Positions 1 to 20,700 are shown, numbered from the stretch's first letter. The stretch: 64,000 nt of DNA from CAWGOF01 sp963824225 (GCA_963824225.1 CAWGOF010000003.1:248001-312000); one strand, 5' to 3'. Numbers and translations are program-made. The notes: generated by a model from the sequence alone, not told the origin.

Positions 1-476
1 CGGCCGAGCGGGCCATCTGGCCCCCCTTGCCCGGACGCAGCTCGACGTTGTGCACGACGGTGCCCAGCGGCATCGCGCGCAGGGGCAGCGCGTTGCCGGG
101 CTGGATGTCGGCGTCGGGCGACGCGAGCACGGTGCGCCCCGCCGCGAGTCCCGCCGGCGCGAGGATGTACCGCCGCTCGCCGTCGGCGTAGCACACGAGC
201 GCGATGTCCGCCGTGCGGTTCGGGTCGTACTCGACTCGCTCGACCTTGCCCGGGATGCCGATCTTGTCGCGCCGGAAGTCGATGATCCGATAGCGTTGCT
301 TGTGCCCGCCGCCCCGGTGCCGGACCGCGATCTGCCCGCGGTTGTCCCGCCCGCCGTGCCGCGCCCCGCCGCGGACGAGCGGCTTGTGCGGCGCGTTGGT
401 CGTTCCGCCCTCGCGCACGACGGTCGTGCGGAAACGCCGTCCGGGGCTCGTGGGCTTGTAGCTTCTTGAGCGCCAT
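1..476 (-). CDS. rplB: 50S ribosomal protein L2 (N-terminal part, cut by window edge)
   Basis: L2 binds 23S rRNA near the peptidyl-transferase centre and is needed for subunit joining. About 155 of the usual ~275 residues lie in the window; the C-terminal part is beyond base 1. The start reads MALKK, followed after one inserted base near 461 by YKPTSPGRRFRTT, and the frame then runs cleanly with typical L2 text such as GRDNRGQIAVRHRGGGHKQ and RRYILAPAGL. It follows rplW by a short gap as the fifth gene of the S10 operon. The early single-base insertion would truncate the protein after about six residues if real; a sequence error is far more likely. Confidence 0.9.
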   Translation of the reverse strand, partial: MALKKLQAHEPRTAFPHDRRARGRNDQRAAQAARPRRGAARRAGQPRADRGPAPGRRAQATLSDHRLPARQDRHPGQGRASRVRPEPHGGHRARVLRRRRAAVHPRAGGTRGGAHRARVARRRHPARQRAAPARDAAGHRRAQRRAASGQGGPDGPLG

Positions 477-490
477 GGTCGATCCTCGCC

Positions 491-795
491 TCAGCTCGCC
501 TCGAAGAACTCGATCTCACCCGAGTCCGCCGCCAGCCGGACCCAGGCCTTCTTCCAGTCCGGCCGCTGGCCCATGACGCGGCCCATGCGCTTGGGCTTGC
601 CGTGCACCCGCGCCGTCCGCACCTCGGCGACCTTGACCTTCTCCGGCGAACAGCTGCTCGATGGCCCGGGCGATCTCGACCTTGTTCGCCCGCAGGTCGG
701 CACGCGAAAGCAGTACGTCGCCGTCGGCCTCGCGCTGCATCGTCGACTTCTCGGTGACAAGCGGCTGGCGCACGGTGTCGTAGATCAGTCTTCAT
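491..795 (-). CDS. rplW: 50S ribosomal protein L23, frame broken
   Basis: L23 sits at the polypeptide exit tunnel and is the docking site for trigger factor and SRP. The start ATG (795-793) overlaps the rplD stop as ATGA, the usual translational coupling in this operon. Two indels break the frame, near 787 (after the first three codons) and near 651. Joining the frames gives YDTVRQPLVTEKSTMQREA, RADLRANKVEIARAIEQLF and EKVKVAEVRTARVHGKPKR, which read as a normal L23 of about 100 residues. The gene is complete apart from the indels. Confidence 0.88.
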
Positions 796-1420
796 CGCGC
801 CAACACCTCGCTGAGCCGCGCAGCGCCGGCTCTTCGAGACACGATCGTCTCGTGGTCGAGGAGGTCGACGATGCTCAGCCCCAGCGCGCGCACGGCCTTC
901 ATCCGCGGATGGTTGCGCGCCGCCAGGTCCAGGTTGGGCTCGACATCGGCGGACAGAAGCAGCGTGCGTCTCGGTCGAGCCCAGGCCGCCCGTCAGCGCG
1001 CGCTCCAGATCCTTGGTCTTGTGCGACGCCAGCTCGAAGGCGTCGAGGCACACGAGCTTTCCGTCGCGGAAGCTTCTGCGCCAGGCCGAGCTGCAGCGCG
1101 TTGCGGCGCAGCGCCTTGGGGAAGCCGCCAGGCGTAGTCCGCGGCGTCGGGCCGTGCACGGTGCCGCCGTGACGCCACAGCGGCGAGCGGTTGTCGCCCA
1201 TGCGGGCGCGCCCGGTGTGCTTCTGCTTCCACAGCTTCTTCGTTCCGCCGGAGACCTCGGAGCGGTTCTTGATCTTGTGCGTGCCCGCTCGACCGGCGGC
1301 CTGGTACGCCTGCACGGCCTCCCAGATCAGGTGGTCCTTCAGCGGGTAGTCGAACACGACCGGGTCGAGAGCGATCGACCGCAGCGTCTCGTTCTTCCAG
1401 TTGCGCACCGTGATCTGCAT
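792..1420 (-). CDS. rplD: 50S ribosomal protein L4, frame broken
   Basis: L4 binds domain I of 23S rRNA and lines the exit tunnel; in enterobacteria it also represses the S10 operon. The start MQITVRNW was chosen over an upstream in-frame ATG at 1435 because it leaves a short gap after the rplC stop (1428). The N-terminal half is clean (HKIKNRSEVSGGTKKLWKQK, then ARMGDNRSPLWRHGG). At least four indels follow between about 1160 and 960, so DYAWRLP, KALRRNALQLGLAQKL and RDGKLVCLDAFELASHKTKD lie in different frames. The C-terminus (MKAVRALGLSIVDLLDHE) is readable again. Length is about 209 residues, normal for L4. Confidence 0.88.
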
Positions 1421-1427
1421 GCCCGCC

Positions 1428-2081
1428 TCACCCACGCGCCGACGCGCTCTTGGCGCGTCGCACGACGACCAGTCCGCCCGGAGCCCCGGGCACCGCGCCG
1501 CGCACGAGCAGCAGGTTGCGCTCGGGGTCGACGCGGACGACCTTCACGTTCTTGAGCGTCACGCGATCGCAGCCCATGTGGCCCGGCGCGCGCATGCCCC
1601 GGAGGACCTCGACGGAAACGACGACTGGCCGATCGAGCCCGGCGCACGGTGGAACATCGACCCGTGCGACGCGGCGCCGCCGCCGAAGTTGTGACGCCGC
1701 ATCACGCCCTGGTATCCCTTGCCCTTCGACGTCCCGATCACGTCGACCTGCGCCACGCCGTGGAAGATGCCGACCGTCACCGTGTCGCCCGGCTTGACCG
1801 TCGCCTCGCCCTCGTCGCGCATGGCGAACTCGCGCAGCACGCGCGTCGGCGGAACGCCGGCCTTCTCGTGGTGCCCGCGCTGCGCGCGGTTCGCCCGCCG
1901 CGCGGACTTGCGCGTCGACGAGGCCCAGCTGCACCGCGTCGTAGCCGTCCCGCTCGGCGTGCGCAGCTGCACGACGACGCACGGACCCGCGGCGATCACC
2001 GTCACCGGCGTGACCGTGCCGTCCGCGTGCAAGTATCTGCGTCATCCCGACCTTCCGTCCGAGCAAACCGTCGATCACCAT
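1428..2081 (-). CDS. rplC: 50S ribosomal protein L3, frame broken
   Basis: L3 is an early 50S assembly protein that reaches towards the peptidyl-transferase centre. It starts MVIDGLLGRKVGMTQI, the standard L3 opening. One inserted base near 2035 shifts to ADGTVTPVTVIAAGPCVVVQ. Further indels near 1965, 1925 and 1625 divide the rest, which includes ANRAQRGHHEKAGVPPTRVL, GTSKGKGYQGVMRRHNFGGG and MRAPGHMGCDRVTLKNVKVV. The size (~215 residues) and position between rpsJ and rplD are as expected. No biological reason for the breaks is visible. Confidence 0.9.
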   Translation of the reverse strand: MVIDGLLGRKVGMTQILARGRHGHAGDGDRRGSVRRRAAAHAERDGYDAVQLGLVDAQVRAAGEPRAARAPREGRRSADARAARVRHARRGRGDGQAGRHGDGRHLPRRGAGRRDRDVEGQGIPGRDAASQLRRRRRVARVDVPPCAGLDRPVVVSVEVLRGMRAPGHMGCDRVTLKNVKVVRVDPERNLLLVRGAVPGAPGGLVVVRRAKSASARG

Positions 2082-2103
2082 GCCTGTACCCCGCGCGCGA
2101 GCC

Positions 2104-2430
2104 TCAGCCCTGCGACGGACCGAACGCCTTGATCTCGACGTCCACGCCCGCCGGTAGATCGAGCTTCATCAGCGCATCGACCGTCTCGGGCGTGGGCTGC
2201 AGGATGTCCAGCAGCCGCTTGTGCGTGCGGATCTCGAACTGCTCCCGCGACTTCTTGTCCACGTGCGGCGAGCGCAGCACCGTCCAACGGTTGCACACCG
2301 TGGGCAGCGGGATCGGGCCGGCGACCCGCGCACCCGTCCGCTTGGCCGTGTCCACGATCTCCGTCGTCGACTGGTCGAGGATGCGGTGATCGTAGGCCTT
2401 CAACCGGATGCGAATCTTCTCGTTCACCAT
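2104..2430 (-). CDS. rpsJ: 30S ribosomal protein S10
   Basis: S10 is a 30S head protein and, as NusE, a partner of NusB in transcription antitermination. The reading frame is intact (108 residues) and diagnostic: MVNEKIRIRLKAYDHRILDQ at the start, then GPIPLPTVCNRWTVLRSPHV and KKSREQFEIRTHKRLLDI. It is the first gene of the S10 block and lies 106 bases downstream of tuf; that gap holds a long hairpin. It is one of the few genes in this block with no indel, so it is a useful quality reference. Confidence 0.97.
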   Translation of the reverse strand: MVNEKIRIRLKAYDHRILDQSTTEIVDTAKRTGARVAGPIPLPTVCNRWTVLRSPHVDKKSREQFEIRTHKRLLDILQPTPETVDALMKLDLPAGVDVEIKAFGPSQG

Positions 2431-2474
2431 CGTCGCTTCCGCTCCCCCGGCTCGCCCGCCCGGAGGTTTTTCGG

Positions 2475-2527
2475 GCGACGCCTCGTTCGCGTTCCCGCTC
2501 GCGCGGGCGGCCGAACGTGGGCGTCGC
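2475..2527 (-). other. Nested long hairpin between tuf and rpsJ
   Basis: Three pairs of complementary arms nest around one loop: GCGACGCC (2475-2482) with GGCGTCGC (2520-2527), CGTTCG (2484-2489) with CGAACG (2512-2517), and an inner CCCGC/GCGGG around TCGC. It begins about ten bases after the tuf stop on the transcribed strand and is not followed by a T-run, so it is not a classic terminator. It could be an mRNA processing or stability element, or part of an S10 leader. The pairing is seen directly; the role is a guess. Confidence 0.45.
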
Positions 2528-2536
2528 GTGAACCGC

Positions 2537-3733
<1,197 letters not shown>

Positions 3734-3763
3734 CGCCGGACCTCCTCGTCGACCTGCCGGGAT

Positions 3764-5882
<2,119 letters not shown>

Positions 5883-5969
5883 CTTCAAAGAACCCGCGCA
5901 CCCGCCGGAGCGGGACGCAAACCTGCGAACCTCGCGACCGACGAGCGGCCGCACCCCGTCAGGGGCCGA

Positions 5970-6443
5970 TCACCAGCGGTAATGGGCGAACGCCTTGTTC
6001 GCCTCCGCCATCTTGTGCGTATCTTCCTTCTTCTTGAATGCCGACCCGCGGCCCGACGCCGCGTCCATGAGCTCGTTCGCCAGCTTGTCGCGCATCGACT
6101 TCTCGGTCCGGGCCCGGGCGTACCAGATGAGCCAGCGGATCGCGAGCGCCGTACGGCGCTGCGGGCGAACCTCGACCGGAACTTGGTAGTTCGAGCCGCC
6201 GACGCGCCGGGACTTGACCTCGACCGCGGGCTTGACGTTGTCGAGCGCGCGGCGGAAGACGCGCAGCGGGTCGTCCTGCGTCCGCTCGCGAATCGTCGTC
6301 ATCGCGCCGTAGAAGATCCCCTCGGCGATCGACTTCTTGCCCCGCAGCATCATGCAATTGATGAACTTGCGTCGCCAGGGGCGACTGGTAGATCGGGTCC
6401 GGAAGGACCTCGCGCTTCGGGAGACCAGACCGCGTCGTGGCAT
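5970..6443 (-). CDS. rpsG: 30S ribosomal protein S7, frame broken near start
   Basis: S7 nucleates assembly of the 30S head and contacts the E-site tRNA. The start MPRRGL is followed after an indel near 6420 by PKREVLPDPIYQSPLAT, and after another near 6375 by KFINCMMLRGKKSIAEGIFY, after which the frame is clean to the end (KMAEANKAFAHYRW). The length of 157 residues is standard. It is preceded at 15 bases by rpsL and followed by an 87-base gap and fusA. The two indels compensate each other, so the open frame spans the whole gene although about fifteen residues are mistranslated. Confidence 0.92.
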   Translation of the reverse strand: MPRRGLVSRSARSFRTRSTSRPWRRKFINCMMLRGKKSIAEGIFYGAMTTIRERTQDDPLRVFRRALDNVKPAVEVKSRRVGGSNYQVPVEVRPQRRTALAIRWLIWYARARTEKSMRDKLANELMDAASGRGSAFKKKEDTHKMAEANKAFAHYRW

Positions 6444-6458
6444 CGGTTCCTCTCGACC

Positions 6459-6833
6459 TCAGGTCTTCGGGCGCTTCGCGCCGTACTTCGACCGGCTCTT
6501 GCGCCGGCCCTCGACACCCACGGCGTCGAGCGTTCCCCGCACCACGTGGTACCGGACGCCGGGCAGATCCTTCACGCGTCCGCCCCGGATCATGACGATC
6601 GAGTGCTCCTGCAGGTTGTGGCCCACGCCCGGGATGTACGTCGTCACCTCGATGCCGTTGGTCAGCCGGACGCGCGCGACCTTGCGCAGCGCGGAGTTCG
6701 GCTTCTTGGGCGTCGACGTGTACACGCGCACGCATACACCGCGCCTCTGGGGGCACGAGTTGAGGGCCGGGCTCTTGGTGCGGCTCTTGACCGCTTCACG
6801 GCCACGGCGGACGAGCTGGCTGATCGTCGGCAC
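6459..6833 (-). CDS. rpsL: 30S ribosomal protein S12
   Basis: S12 guards decoding accuracy at the A site. The frame is intact. I chose the GTG start at 6833 (VPTISQLVRRGREAVKS) because it matches the family's MPTI opening; an upstream in-frame ATG at 6863 would add ten unrelated residues. Text such as SPALNSCPQRRGVCVRVYTS and TPKKPNSALRK is present, with the lysines that streptomycin-resistance mutations usually change still wild type, and VKDLPGVRYH carries the aspartate that RimO modifies in other bacteria. It is the first gene of the str operon, about 100 bases downstream of a strong promoter. Confidence 0.95.
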   Translation of the reverse strand: MPTISQLVRRGREAVKSRTKSPALNSCPQRRGVCVRVYTSTPKKPNSALRKVARVRLTNGIEVTTYIPGVGHNLQEHSIVMIRGGRVKDLPGVRYHVVRGTLDAVGVEGRRKSRSKYGAKRPKT

Positions 6834-6938
6834 GCTCGGACCCCGCGCGCACGCCAGGGTCATCCCCGAGCGGCCGCGTTGAAAGACCTACCCGTCCAGC
6901 GGACGAACGGGAGGGTATTTGGTTTGCAAAACCCGGCG

Positions 6939-6967
6939 AGTCTAGCAAGCCCCGACGGACCGGTCAA
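6939..6967 (-). promoter_or_regulatory. Sigma70-type promoter of the str operon
   Basis: On the minus strand TTGACC (6967-6962) and TAGACT (6944-6939) are separated by exactly 17 bases, directly after rpoC. The predicted start is near 6932, giving a leader of about 100 bases before rpsL. That leader contains a small inverted repeat around 6885-6910. The match is good, but no start-site data are available. Confidence 0.7.
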
Positions 6968-6990
6968 GGCCGGCGGGGCCCGTTTCCGGC

Positions 6991-11232
<4,242 letters not shown>

Positions 11233-11287
11233 GCTGCATCTCCTCGCCGCCCCGCGGCCCGCCGGACTGCGACTCCCACGCTCACGC

Positions 11288-15753
<4,466 letters not shown>

Positions 15754-15865
15754 CGAAGTCGACACTCCTGGGCGGCGCCGCGGCGGACGCGACGCGAGGC
15801 GGAGATTCGGCGCACGTGGCCTGGGTCCAGCGGTCCTGCACGGACCGGACGAACCGATCGTCATG

Positions 15866-16244
15866 CTACTTGATCTCGACTTTCGCCCCCTGATCCTCGA
15901 ACTTCTTCTTGATGTCCGCGGCCTCGTCCTTCGTGACGCCTTCCTTGACCGTCTTGGGCGCGCCGTCGACCAGGTCCTTGGCCTCCTTCAGCCCCAGGCT
16001 GGTGACCTCGCGCACCACCTTGATCACGTTGATCTTCTTGTCGCCGACCTCGGTGAGGACGACCTCGAACTCGGTCTTCTCCTCGACCGCTTCGGCCGCC
16101 GCCGCGGGCGCCGCCGCCGCGGCCATCGCCACCGGCGCCGCCGCGCTCACGCCCCACTTCTCCTCGAGCATCTTGACCAGACTCGACGCCTCGAGCACGG
16201 TCAGCCCGCTCAGCGTTCTCCGCGATCGACTCCAGATTCGCCAT
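15866..16244 (-). CDS. rplL: 50S ribosomal protein L7/L12, one indel
   Basis: L7/L12 forms the flexible stalk that recruits translation GTPases. The start MANLESIAEN lies before an indel near 16215; the rest reads EASSLVKMLEEKWGVSAAAP, an Ala-rich hinge, then FEVVLTEVGDKKINVIKVVR and TSLGLKEAKDLVDGAPKTVK, ending in KVEIK. The length of ~125 residues is normal. It lies after rplJ and 112 bases before rpoB, the universal rplJL-rpoBC layout. The 15754-15865 gap shows a short GC-rich inverted repeat but nothing I can assign. Confidence 0.93.
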
Positions 16245-16272
16245 CACACCGTCCTCCGTCGAATGAAGTTCG

Positions 16273-16820
16273 TCAGTCGACTCGAGCCGTTGCTTCCGCG
16301 TCCGCCCCGGCCTCGCTCCGTGCCTGGATGACCCGCGCGACCTGGGTCGCCGGTGTCCCGAGCAGGCGCACGAGCATGCGTCGCCGGAGTCTGGACGAGA
16401 GCCAGGAGCTGCGCCCGGAGCTGCGGCAGCCCGGGCAGCGTGGCCAGCGCGCTTGATCGTCGCGGGCTGGGCCAGGTCGTGTGCGTCGATCACCCCGGCG
16501 ACGATCTGGATCTGGGGGTTGGCCTTGGTGAAGTCGGCCAGCACCTTGGCCAAGGCGATCGGGTCGGACTTGTGCGCGAGCACGGCGCACGGGCCGCGGA
16601 ACTGCGGGCCGAGCGGCTCGGCCGGCGTTCCCGCGGCGGCGCGGCGCGCCAGGCGGTTCTGGATCACGCGATACGAGCCCCCGGACCCGCCGACCTTCCG
16701 GCGCAGCTCGTTCGTCAGGTTGGCCGACATGCCGACGAACGCGGCCAGGATCACGTGCGGGTGATCCCGGAACGTCGCGTGCAGCTCGTCGACCAGCGCG
16801 GTCTTCTCGGTGCGATTCAC
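16273..16820 (-). CDS. rplJ: 50S ribosomal protein L10, two indels
   Basis: L10 anchors L7/L12 dimers to the ribosome and autoregulates its operon in E. coli. It starts MNRTEKTALVDELHATFRDH, continues NLTNELRRKVGGSGGSYRVI and AVLAHKSDPIALAKVLADFT, and after two indels between about 16450 and 16370 ends LLGTPATQVARVIQARSEAG. About 182 residues are expected. The gap to rplA is only eight bases, so no separate L10 leader is present here and the two genes are probably co-transcribed. Confidence 0.9.
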
Positions 16821-16828
16821 GACGACCC

Positions 16829-17527
16829 CTACGCCGCCTCGACCGCCGCCGGATCGACGCGGACCCCGGGGCCCATCGTCGACGAGACGCAGATCGTGCG
16901 CAGGTACTTGCCCTTGGCCGAGGCCGGCTTCGCCTTGAGGACGGCCTGGACGAGCGTGTTGGCGTTGTCGAACAGCTCACGGTCGCCGAACGAGACCTTG
17001 CCCACGGCGACGTGGATGATCGCCGTCTTGTCCACGCGGAACTCGACCTTTCCGGCCTTGATCTCGCGCACCGCGGCCGCGACGTCGAACGTCACGGTGC
17101 CGGTCTTCGGGTTCGGCATCAGCCCGCGCGGACCGAGAACCTTCCCGAGCTTGCCGACCTCGCGCATCATGTCCGGCGTGGCGATCACGGCGTCGAAGTC
17201 GATCCAGCCCTCCTGGATCTTCTTCACCATGTCCGGCGCCGCCCACGTGGTCCGCGCCGGCCTGCCTCGGCCTCCTTGGCCTTGTCGCCGCCGGCGATCA
17301 CGAGCACGCGCTTCGTCTTGCCCGTTCCGTGGGGCAGGACGACCGTGCCGCGGACCATCTGGTCGGCGTGCTTGGGGTCCACACCCAGGCGCAGCGTCAG
17401 CTCGACCGTCTCGTCGAACTTGGCGAACGCCGCGGTCCGTACCGCGCGCAGCGCCTCGTCGAGCGCGTGCAGCCGCGGCTCCGAGCTTGGCCCGTGCGGC
17501 CAGATACTTCTTCCCGTGCTTGGGCAT
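16829..17527 (-). CDS. rplA: 50S ribosomal protein L1, frame broken
   Basis: L1 forms the mobile stalk that moves deacylated tRNA out of the E site. It starts MPKHGKKYLAARAK. Indels near 17485 and 17265 divide it; the middle frame gives LRLGVDPKHADQMVRGTVVL and PHGTGKTKRVLVIAGGDKAK, and the last 140 codons are clean (MVKKIQEGWIDFDAVIATPD, GPRGLMPNPKTGTVTFDV). The length of about 232 residues is standard. It sits between rplK (20 bases upstream) and rplJ. Confidence 0.92.
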   Translation of the reverse strand: MPKHGKKYLAARAKLGAAAARARRGAARGTDRGVRQVRRDGRADAAPGCGPQARRPDGPRHGRPAPRNGQDEARARDRRRRQGQGGRGRPARTTWAAPDMVKKIQEGWIDFDAVIATPDMMREVGKLGKVLGPRGLMPNPKTGTVTFDVAAAVREIKAGKVEFRVDKTAIIHVAVGKVSFGDRELFDNANTLVQAVLKAKPASAKGKYLRTICVSSTMGPGVRVDPAAVEAA

Positions 17528-17547
17528 CCTGTCCTCCCGTTCCGGTC

Positions 17548-17974
17548 TCAGCCCACGATCTCGATGCCCATCGAGCGCGCGCTGCCCTCGACGATCCGCA
17601 TCGCGGCTTCGAGGGTGTCGCAGTTCAGATCGGGCAGCTTCGTGCTGCGCGATCTCCTCGACCTGTGCCCGGGTCACCTTGCCGATCTTGTCGCGGTTCG
17701 GCGTCCCCGAGCCCTTGGGCACGCCGGCGGCCTTGGCCAGGAGCACCGACGCCGGCGGAGTCTTGGTGATGAACGTGTACGAGTGGTCCTGGTACACCGT
17801 GATCACCACCGGCGTCAGGATCCCGTTGTCCTTCTGCCGTCCGGGCGTTGAAGTCTTGCAGAAATCCATGATGTTCACGCCGTGCTGCCCGAGCGCCGGA
17901 CCGACCGGCGGCGCCGGCGTGGCCTTGCCCGCCGGGATGTGCAGCTTGATGTTCGCCACGATTTTCTTGGCCAT
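17548..17974 (-). CDS. rplK: 50S ribosomal protein L11, frame broken
   Basis: L11 is part of the GTPase-associated centre and is needed for RelA activation in enterobacteria. It starts MAKKIVANIKLHIPAGKATP, then PPVGPALGQHGVNIMDFCK. A pair of compensating indels near 17855-17835 disturbs FNARTA, and the frame resumes at DNGILTPVVITVYQDHSYTF and continues TKTPPASVLLAKAAGVPKG. One more indel near 17645 precedes the end GIEIVG. The length of ~142 residues matches the family. Confidence 0.92.
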
Positions 17975-17990
17975 CTCGCGTTCTCCCGTG

Positions 17991-18544
17991 CTACAGCCGC
18001 TCGACTTGCAAGAAGCTCGAGCTCGACGGGCGTCGCGCGCCCGAAGATCGTGACCATCACCTTCAACGTCTCGCGGTCCTCGTTGACCTCGTCGACCTGG
18101 CCCGTGAAGTTGCTGAACGGTCCGTCGACGATCCGCACCGTCTCGCCGATCCGGAACTCGAACTTGGGCTTGGGCTTCTCCGCGGCGACCGAGATCTGGT
18201 TCACGATCCGGTTGACCTCGGCGTCGCTCAGCGGCACCGGGCTGTTCCCGGTGCCGACGAACCCGGTGACCTTGGGCGTGTTCTTGACGACGTGCCAGGC
18301 CTCGTCGGACATCTCCATCTTCACCAGCACGTAGCCCGGGAAGAACTTGCGCGTCGAGCGCGTCTTCTTGCCGTCGCGGACCTCGACGACCTCCTCGGTC
18401 GGGATCAGGATGTCCTCGATCAGCCCCCCCATGCCCATCGCGTCGGCGCGCTGTCGGAGGCTCTCCTTCACCTTGCCCTCGAAGCCCGAATAGGTGTGGA
18501 CGATGTACCAGCGCTTGGCGGTCTGCGGCTCCGACAGTCGTCAT
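17991..18544 (-). CDS. nusG: Transcription termination/antitermination factor NusG, two indels
   Basis: NusG binds RNA polymerase and couples it to Rho or to the ribosome. The ATG start (18544) overlaps the secE stop as ATGA; an inserted base follows within four codons, after which KRWYIVHTYSGFEGKVKESL is the classic NusG N-terminal opening. The NGN domain includes RKFFPGYVLVKMEMSDEAWH, and the KOW region reads GETVRIVDGPFSNFTGQVDE. A second indel near 18010 hides the true end QVERL. The length of ~183 residues is normal. It is the third gene of the rpmG-secE-nusG group. Confidence 0.93.
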
Positions 18545-18744
18545 TGTCCGAACACCCGAAAGATCTGGTTCATGCCCCGCGCCAGGAACACGTCGACGAC
18601 CCACAGGTACACCGCGCAGATCAGGACGGCGACGATCACGACGACCGTCGTTCCGTAGACCTCGCGCCGGCTCGGCCAGGTCGTCTTCTTGAGCTCGGCG
18701 ACGACCTCGACCACAAACTGCCTCAGACGCTGAAGCCGCTCCAC
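18541..18744 (-). CDS. secE: Preprotein translocase subunit SecE
   Basis: SecE is the essential small subunit that clamps SecY in the inner membrane. The 67-residue frame is intact. It has the short single-helix form: an amphipathic start (VEVVAELKKTTWPSRREVYG, containing the conserved KKTTWPSR) and one membrane helix, VVVIVAVLICAVYLWVVDVF. The stop overlaps nusG as ATGA. No tRNA-Trp gene, often present near here in other bacteria, is seen. Confidence 0.95.
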   Translation of the reverse strand: MERLQRLRQFVVEVVAELKKTTWPSRREVYGTTVVVIVAVLICAVYLWVVDVFLARGMNQIFRVFGQ

Positions 18745-18799
18745 CGCTTCACCCTCGTCCGCCCGAACCGTCCGCCCGCGCAGCCGCAGACGACCGGGG

Positions 18800-18949
18800 C
18801 TAACGCGTCTCTTTGTGCGCCGTGTGCTTGCGGCACCACCGGCAGAACTTCCTGAACTCGAGCTTGCCCGTGGTCTTCTTCTTGTTCTTCGTGGTCACGT
18901 AGTTGCGCTGCTTGCAGTCCCCGCATTGCAGCGTGACGTTCTCGCGCAT
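18800..18949 (-). CDS. rpmG: 50S ribosomal protein L33
   Basis: L33 is a small 50S protein near the E site. The 49-residue frame (MRENVTLQCGDCKQRNYV to HKETR) is complete. It is the zinc-binding form, with two CxxC pairs: CGDC near residue 9 and CRWC near residue 37. It lies 30 bases downstream of the second tuf and 55 bases before secE, the usual bacterial order. Confidence 0.95.
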   Translation of the reverse strand: MRENVTLQCGDCKQRNYVTTKNKKKTTGKLEFRKFCRWCRKHTAHKETR

Positions 18950-18979
18950 CGCAGATCACCCGTCGCGGCGAGCGCCGCA

Positions 18980-20169
18980 CTACTGCTGGATCTCGGCCAC
19001 GGTACCGGCGCCGACCGTGCGGCCGCCCTCGCGAATCGCGAAGCGCAGCCCCTTGTCCATCGCGATCGGGGTGATCAACGTCACGTCCAACGCCACGTTG
19101 TCACCCGGCATCACCATCTCCACACCCGACGGCAGCGTCGCCACCCCCGTCACGTCCGTCGTCCGGAAGTAGAACTGCGGCCGGTACCCGTTGAAAAACG
19201 GCGTGTGCCGCCCGCCCTCCTCCTTCGTCAACACGTACACCTCGGCCTTGAACTTCGTGTGCGGCGTGATCGACCCGGGCTTCGCGATCACCTGCCCGCG
19301 CTCCACGTCCTTGCGCTCCGTTCCACGCAGCAACAAACCCACGTTGTCCCCGGCCTCTCCCTGAATCCAACAGCTTCTTGAACATCTCCACACCGGTCAC
19401 GATCTTCTTCTGCGTCGCGCGGATCCCGACGATCTCGATCTCGTCCCCGACCTTCACCCGGCCCTGCTCCACCCGGCCCGTCACCACCGTCCCGCGGCCC
19501 GAGATCAGAGAAGATGTCCTCGACCGGCATCAGAAAATCCCGCTCCACCGCCCGCCGCGGCAGCGGAATGTACTCGTCCACCGCGCTCATCAGCGCTTGC
19601 ACGCCCTTCAGCGCGGACTCGTCCCCCTGCATCGCCTTCAACGCCGAGATCCGGACGATCGGCATCTCGTCCCCCGGAAACTGGTACTGCTTCAGCAGCT
19701 CCCGAACCTCCAGCTCCACCAGGTCCAATAGCTCCGGATCGTCCACCGCATCGACCTTGTTCAGCGCCACCACGATCGCCGGCACGCCCACCTGCCGCGC
19801 CAACAAGATGTGCTCCCGCGTCTGCGGCATCGGACCGTCCGCCGCCGACACCACCAGGATCGCACCGTCCATCTGCGCCGCACCCGTGATCATGTTCTTG
19901 ATGTAGTCCGCGTGACCCGGACAATCCACGTGCGCGTAGTGCCGACGCTCCGTCTCATACTCCACGTGCGCCGTCGCGATCGTGATCCCGCGCGCCTTCT
20001 CCTCCGGCGCATTGTCGATCGAATCGAACGACCGCACCTTGATCTTCGGATTGTTCTTCGCCAACGCCATCGTGATCGCCGACGTCAACGTCGTCTTCCC
20101 GTGGTCCACGTGACCAATCGTCCCCACGTTCACGTGCGGCTTCGTTCGATCGAACTTCTCCTTGGCCAT
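18980..20169 (-). CDS. tuf: Elongation factor Tu, copy 2, two indels
   Basis: This is the second EF-Tu gene, downstream of four tRNAs as in the E. coli tufB operon. The first 294 codons are clean and show GHVDHGKTTLT, DCPGHADYIKNM and VALNKVDAVDDPELLDL. An inserted base near 19507 breaks the frame inside EDIFSISGRG (the first copy is intact there), and a second near 19371 lies in LLDQGEAGDN, where the first copy has the same insertion. The C-terminus (TVGAGTVAEIQQ) differs slightly from copy 1 (ends ITEIQE-like). About 396 residues are expected. Confidence 0.94.
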
Positions 20170-20230
20170 CGCTTCTCCTGTCGCTCGCTCGGCTGTCCTC
20201 GTGACCTCTTGCTCCGTGCCCGCCGTGGCC

Positions 20231-20306
<76 letters not shown>

Positions 20307-20339
20307 AGGATCCCGCGCCGTTCGGCTCCCCCGATCGAT

Positions 20340-20415
20340 TGGAGCGGGAAACGGGACTCGAACCCGCGACCCTCAGCTTGGAAGGCTGATGCTCTACCAA
20401 CTGAGCTATTCCCGC
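20340..20415 (-). tRNA. tRNA-Gly (anticodon TCC)
   Basis: A 76-base cloverleaf starting GCGGGAATAGCTCAGTTGG, with the anticodon loop TTCCAA, GGTTCGAGTCC in the T arm and an encoded CCA end. It matches glyT of the E. coli tufB operon in both position and anticodon. Confidence 0.96.
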
Positions 20416-20461
20416 CCGCGTTCCTCCGTCTGGGCTCGCCTCGGCCGGTCCCCCGCGCTCC

Positions 20462-20549
20462 TGGTGGAGGGAGGAAGGATTCGAACCTCCGTAGGCCTAA
20501 GGCCGGCAGATTTACAGTCTGCTCCCTTTAGCCACTCGGGCATCCCTCC
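20462..20549 (-). tRNA. tRNA-Tyr (anticodon GTA)
   Basis: A class II tRNA of 88 bases including the encoded CCA. The acceptor GGAGGGA pairs with TCCCTCC, the anticodon loop is CTGTAAA, and the long variable arm (GCCGGCCTTAGGCCTACG) is typical of bacterial tRNA-Tyr. It corresponds to tyrU of E. coli. Confidence 0.96.
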
Positions 20550-20608
20550 GACGCCTCGCCGAAAAGCCCGCCGCGTCACCGACCGTGCCAACACCTCGCC
20601 CAGCTCGG

Positions 20609-20684
20609 TGGAGCTGGCGAAGGGATTCGAACCCCCGACCGGCGGTTTACAAAACCGCTGCTCTACCGGCTGAGCTACGCCAGC
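20609..20684 (-). tRNA. tRNA-Thr (anticodon TGT)
   Basis: A 76-base cloverleaf starting GCTGGCGTAGCTCAGCCGG, with anticodon stem GCGGT/ACCGC around TTTGTAA, GGTTCGAATCC and an encoded CCA. It is the first gene of the tRNA-tuf operon, as thrU is in E. coli, and lies just after a good promoter. Confidence 0.96.
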
Positions 20685-20700
20685 CCATACAAAACGGCAG

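Noticed and set aside
18745..18799. Possible tRNA-Trp gene between rpmG and secE
   Set aside because: The gap is only 55 bases and shows no cloverleaf.
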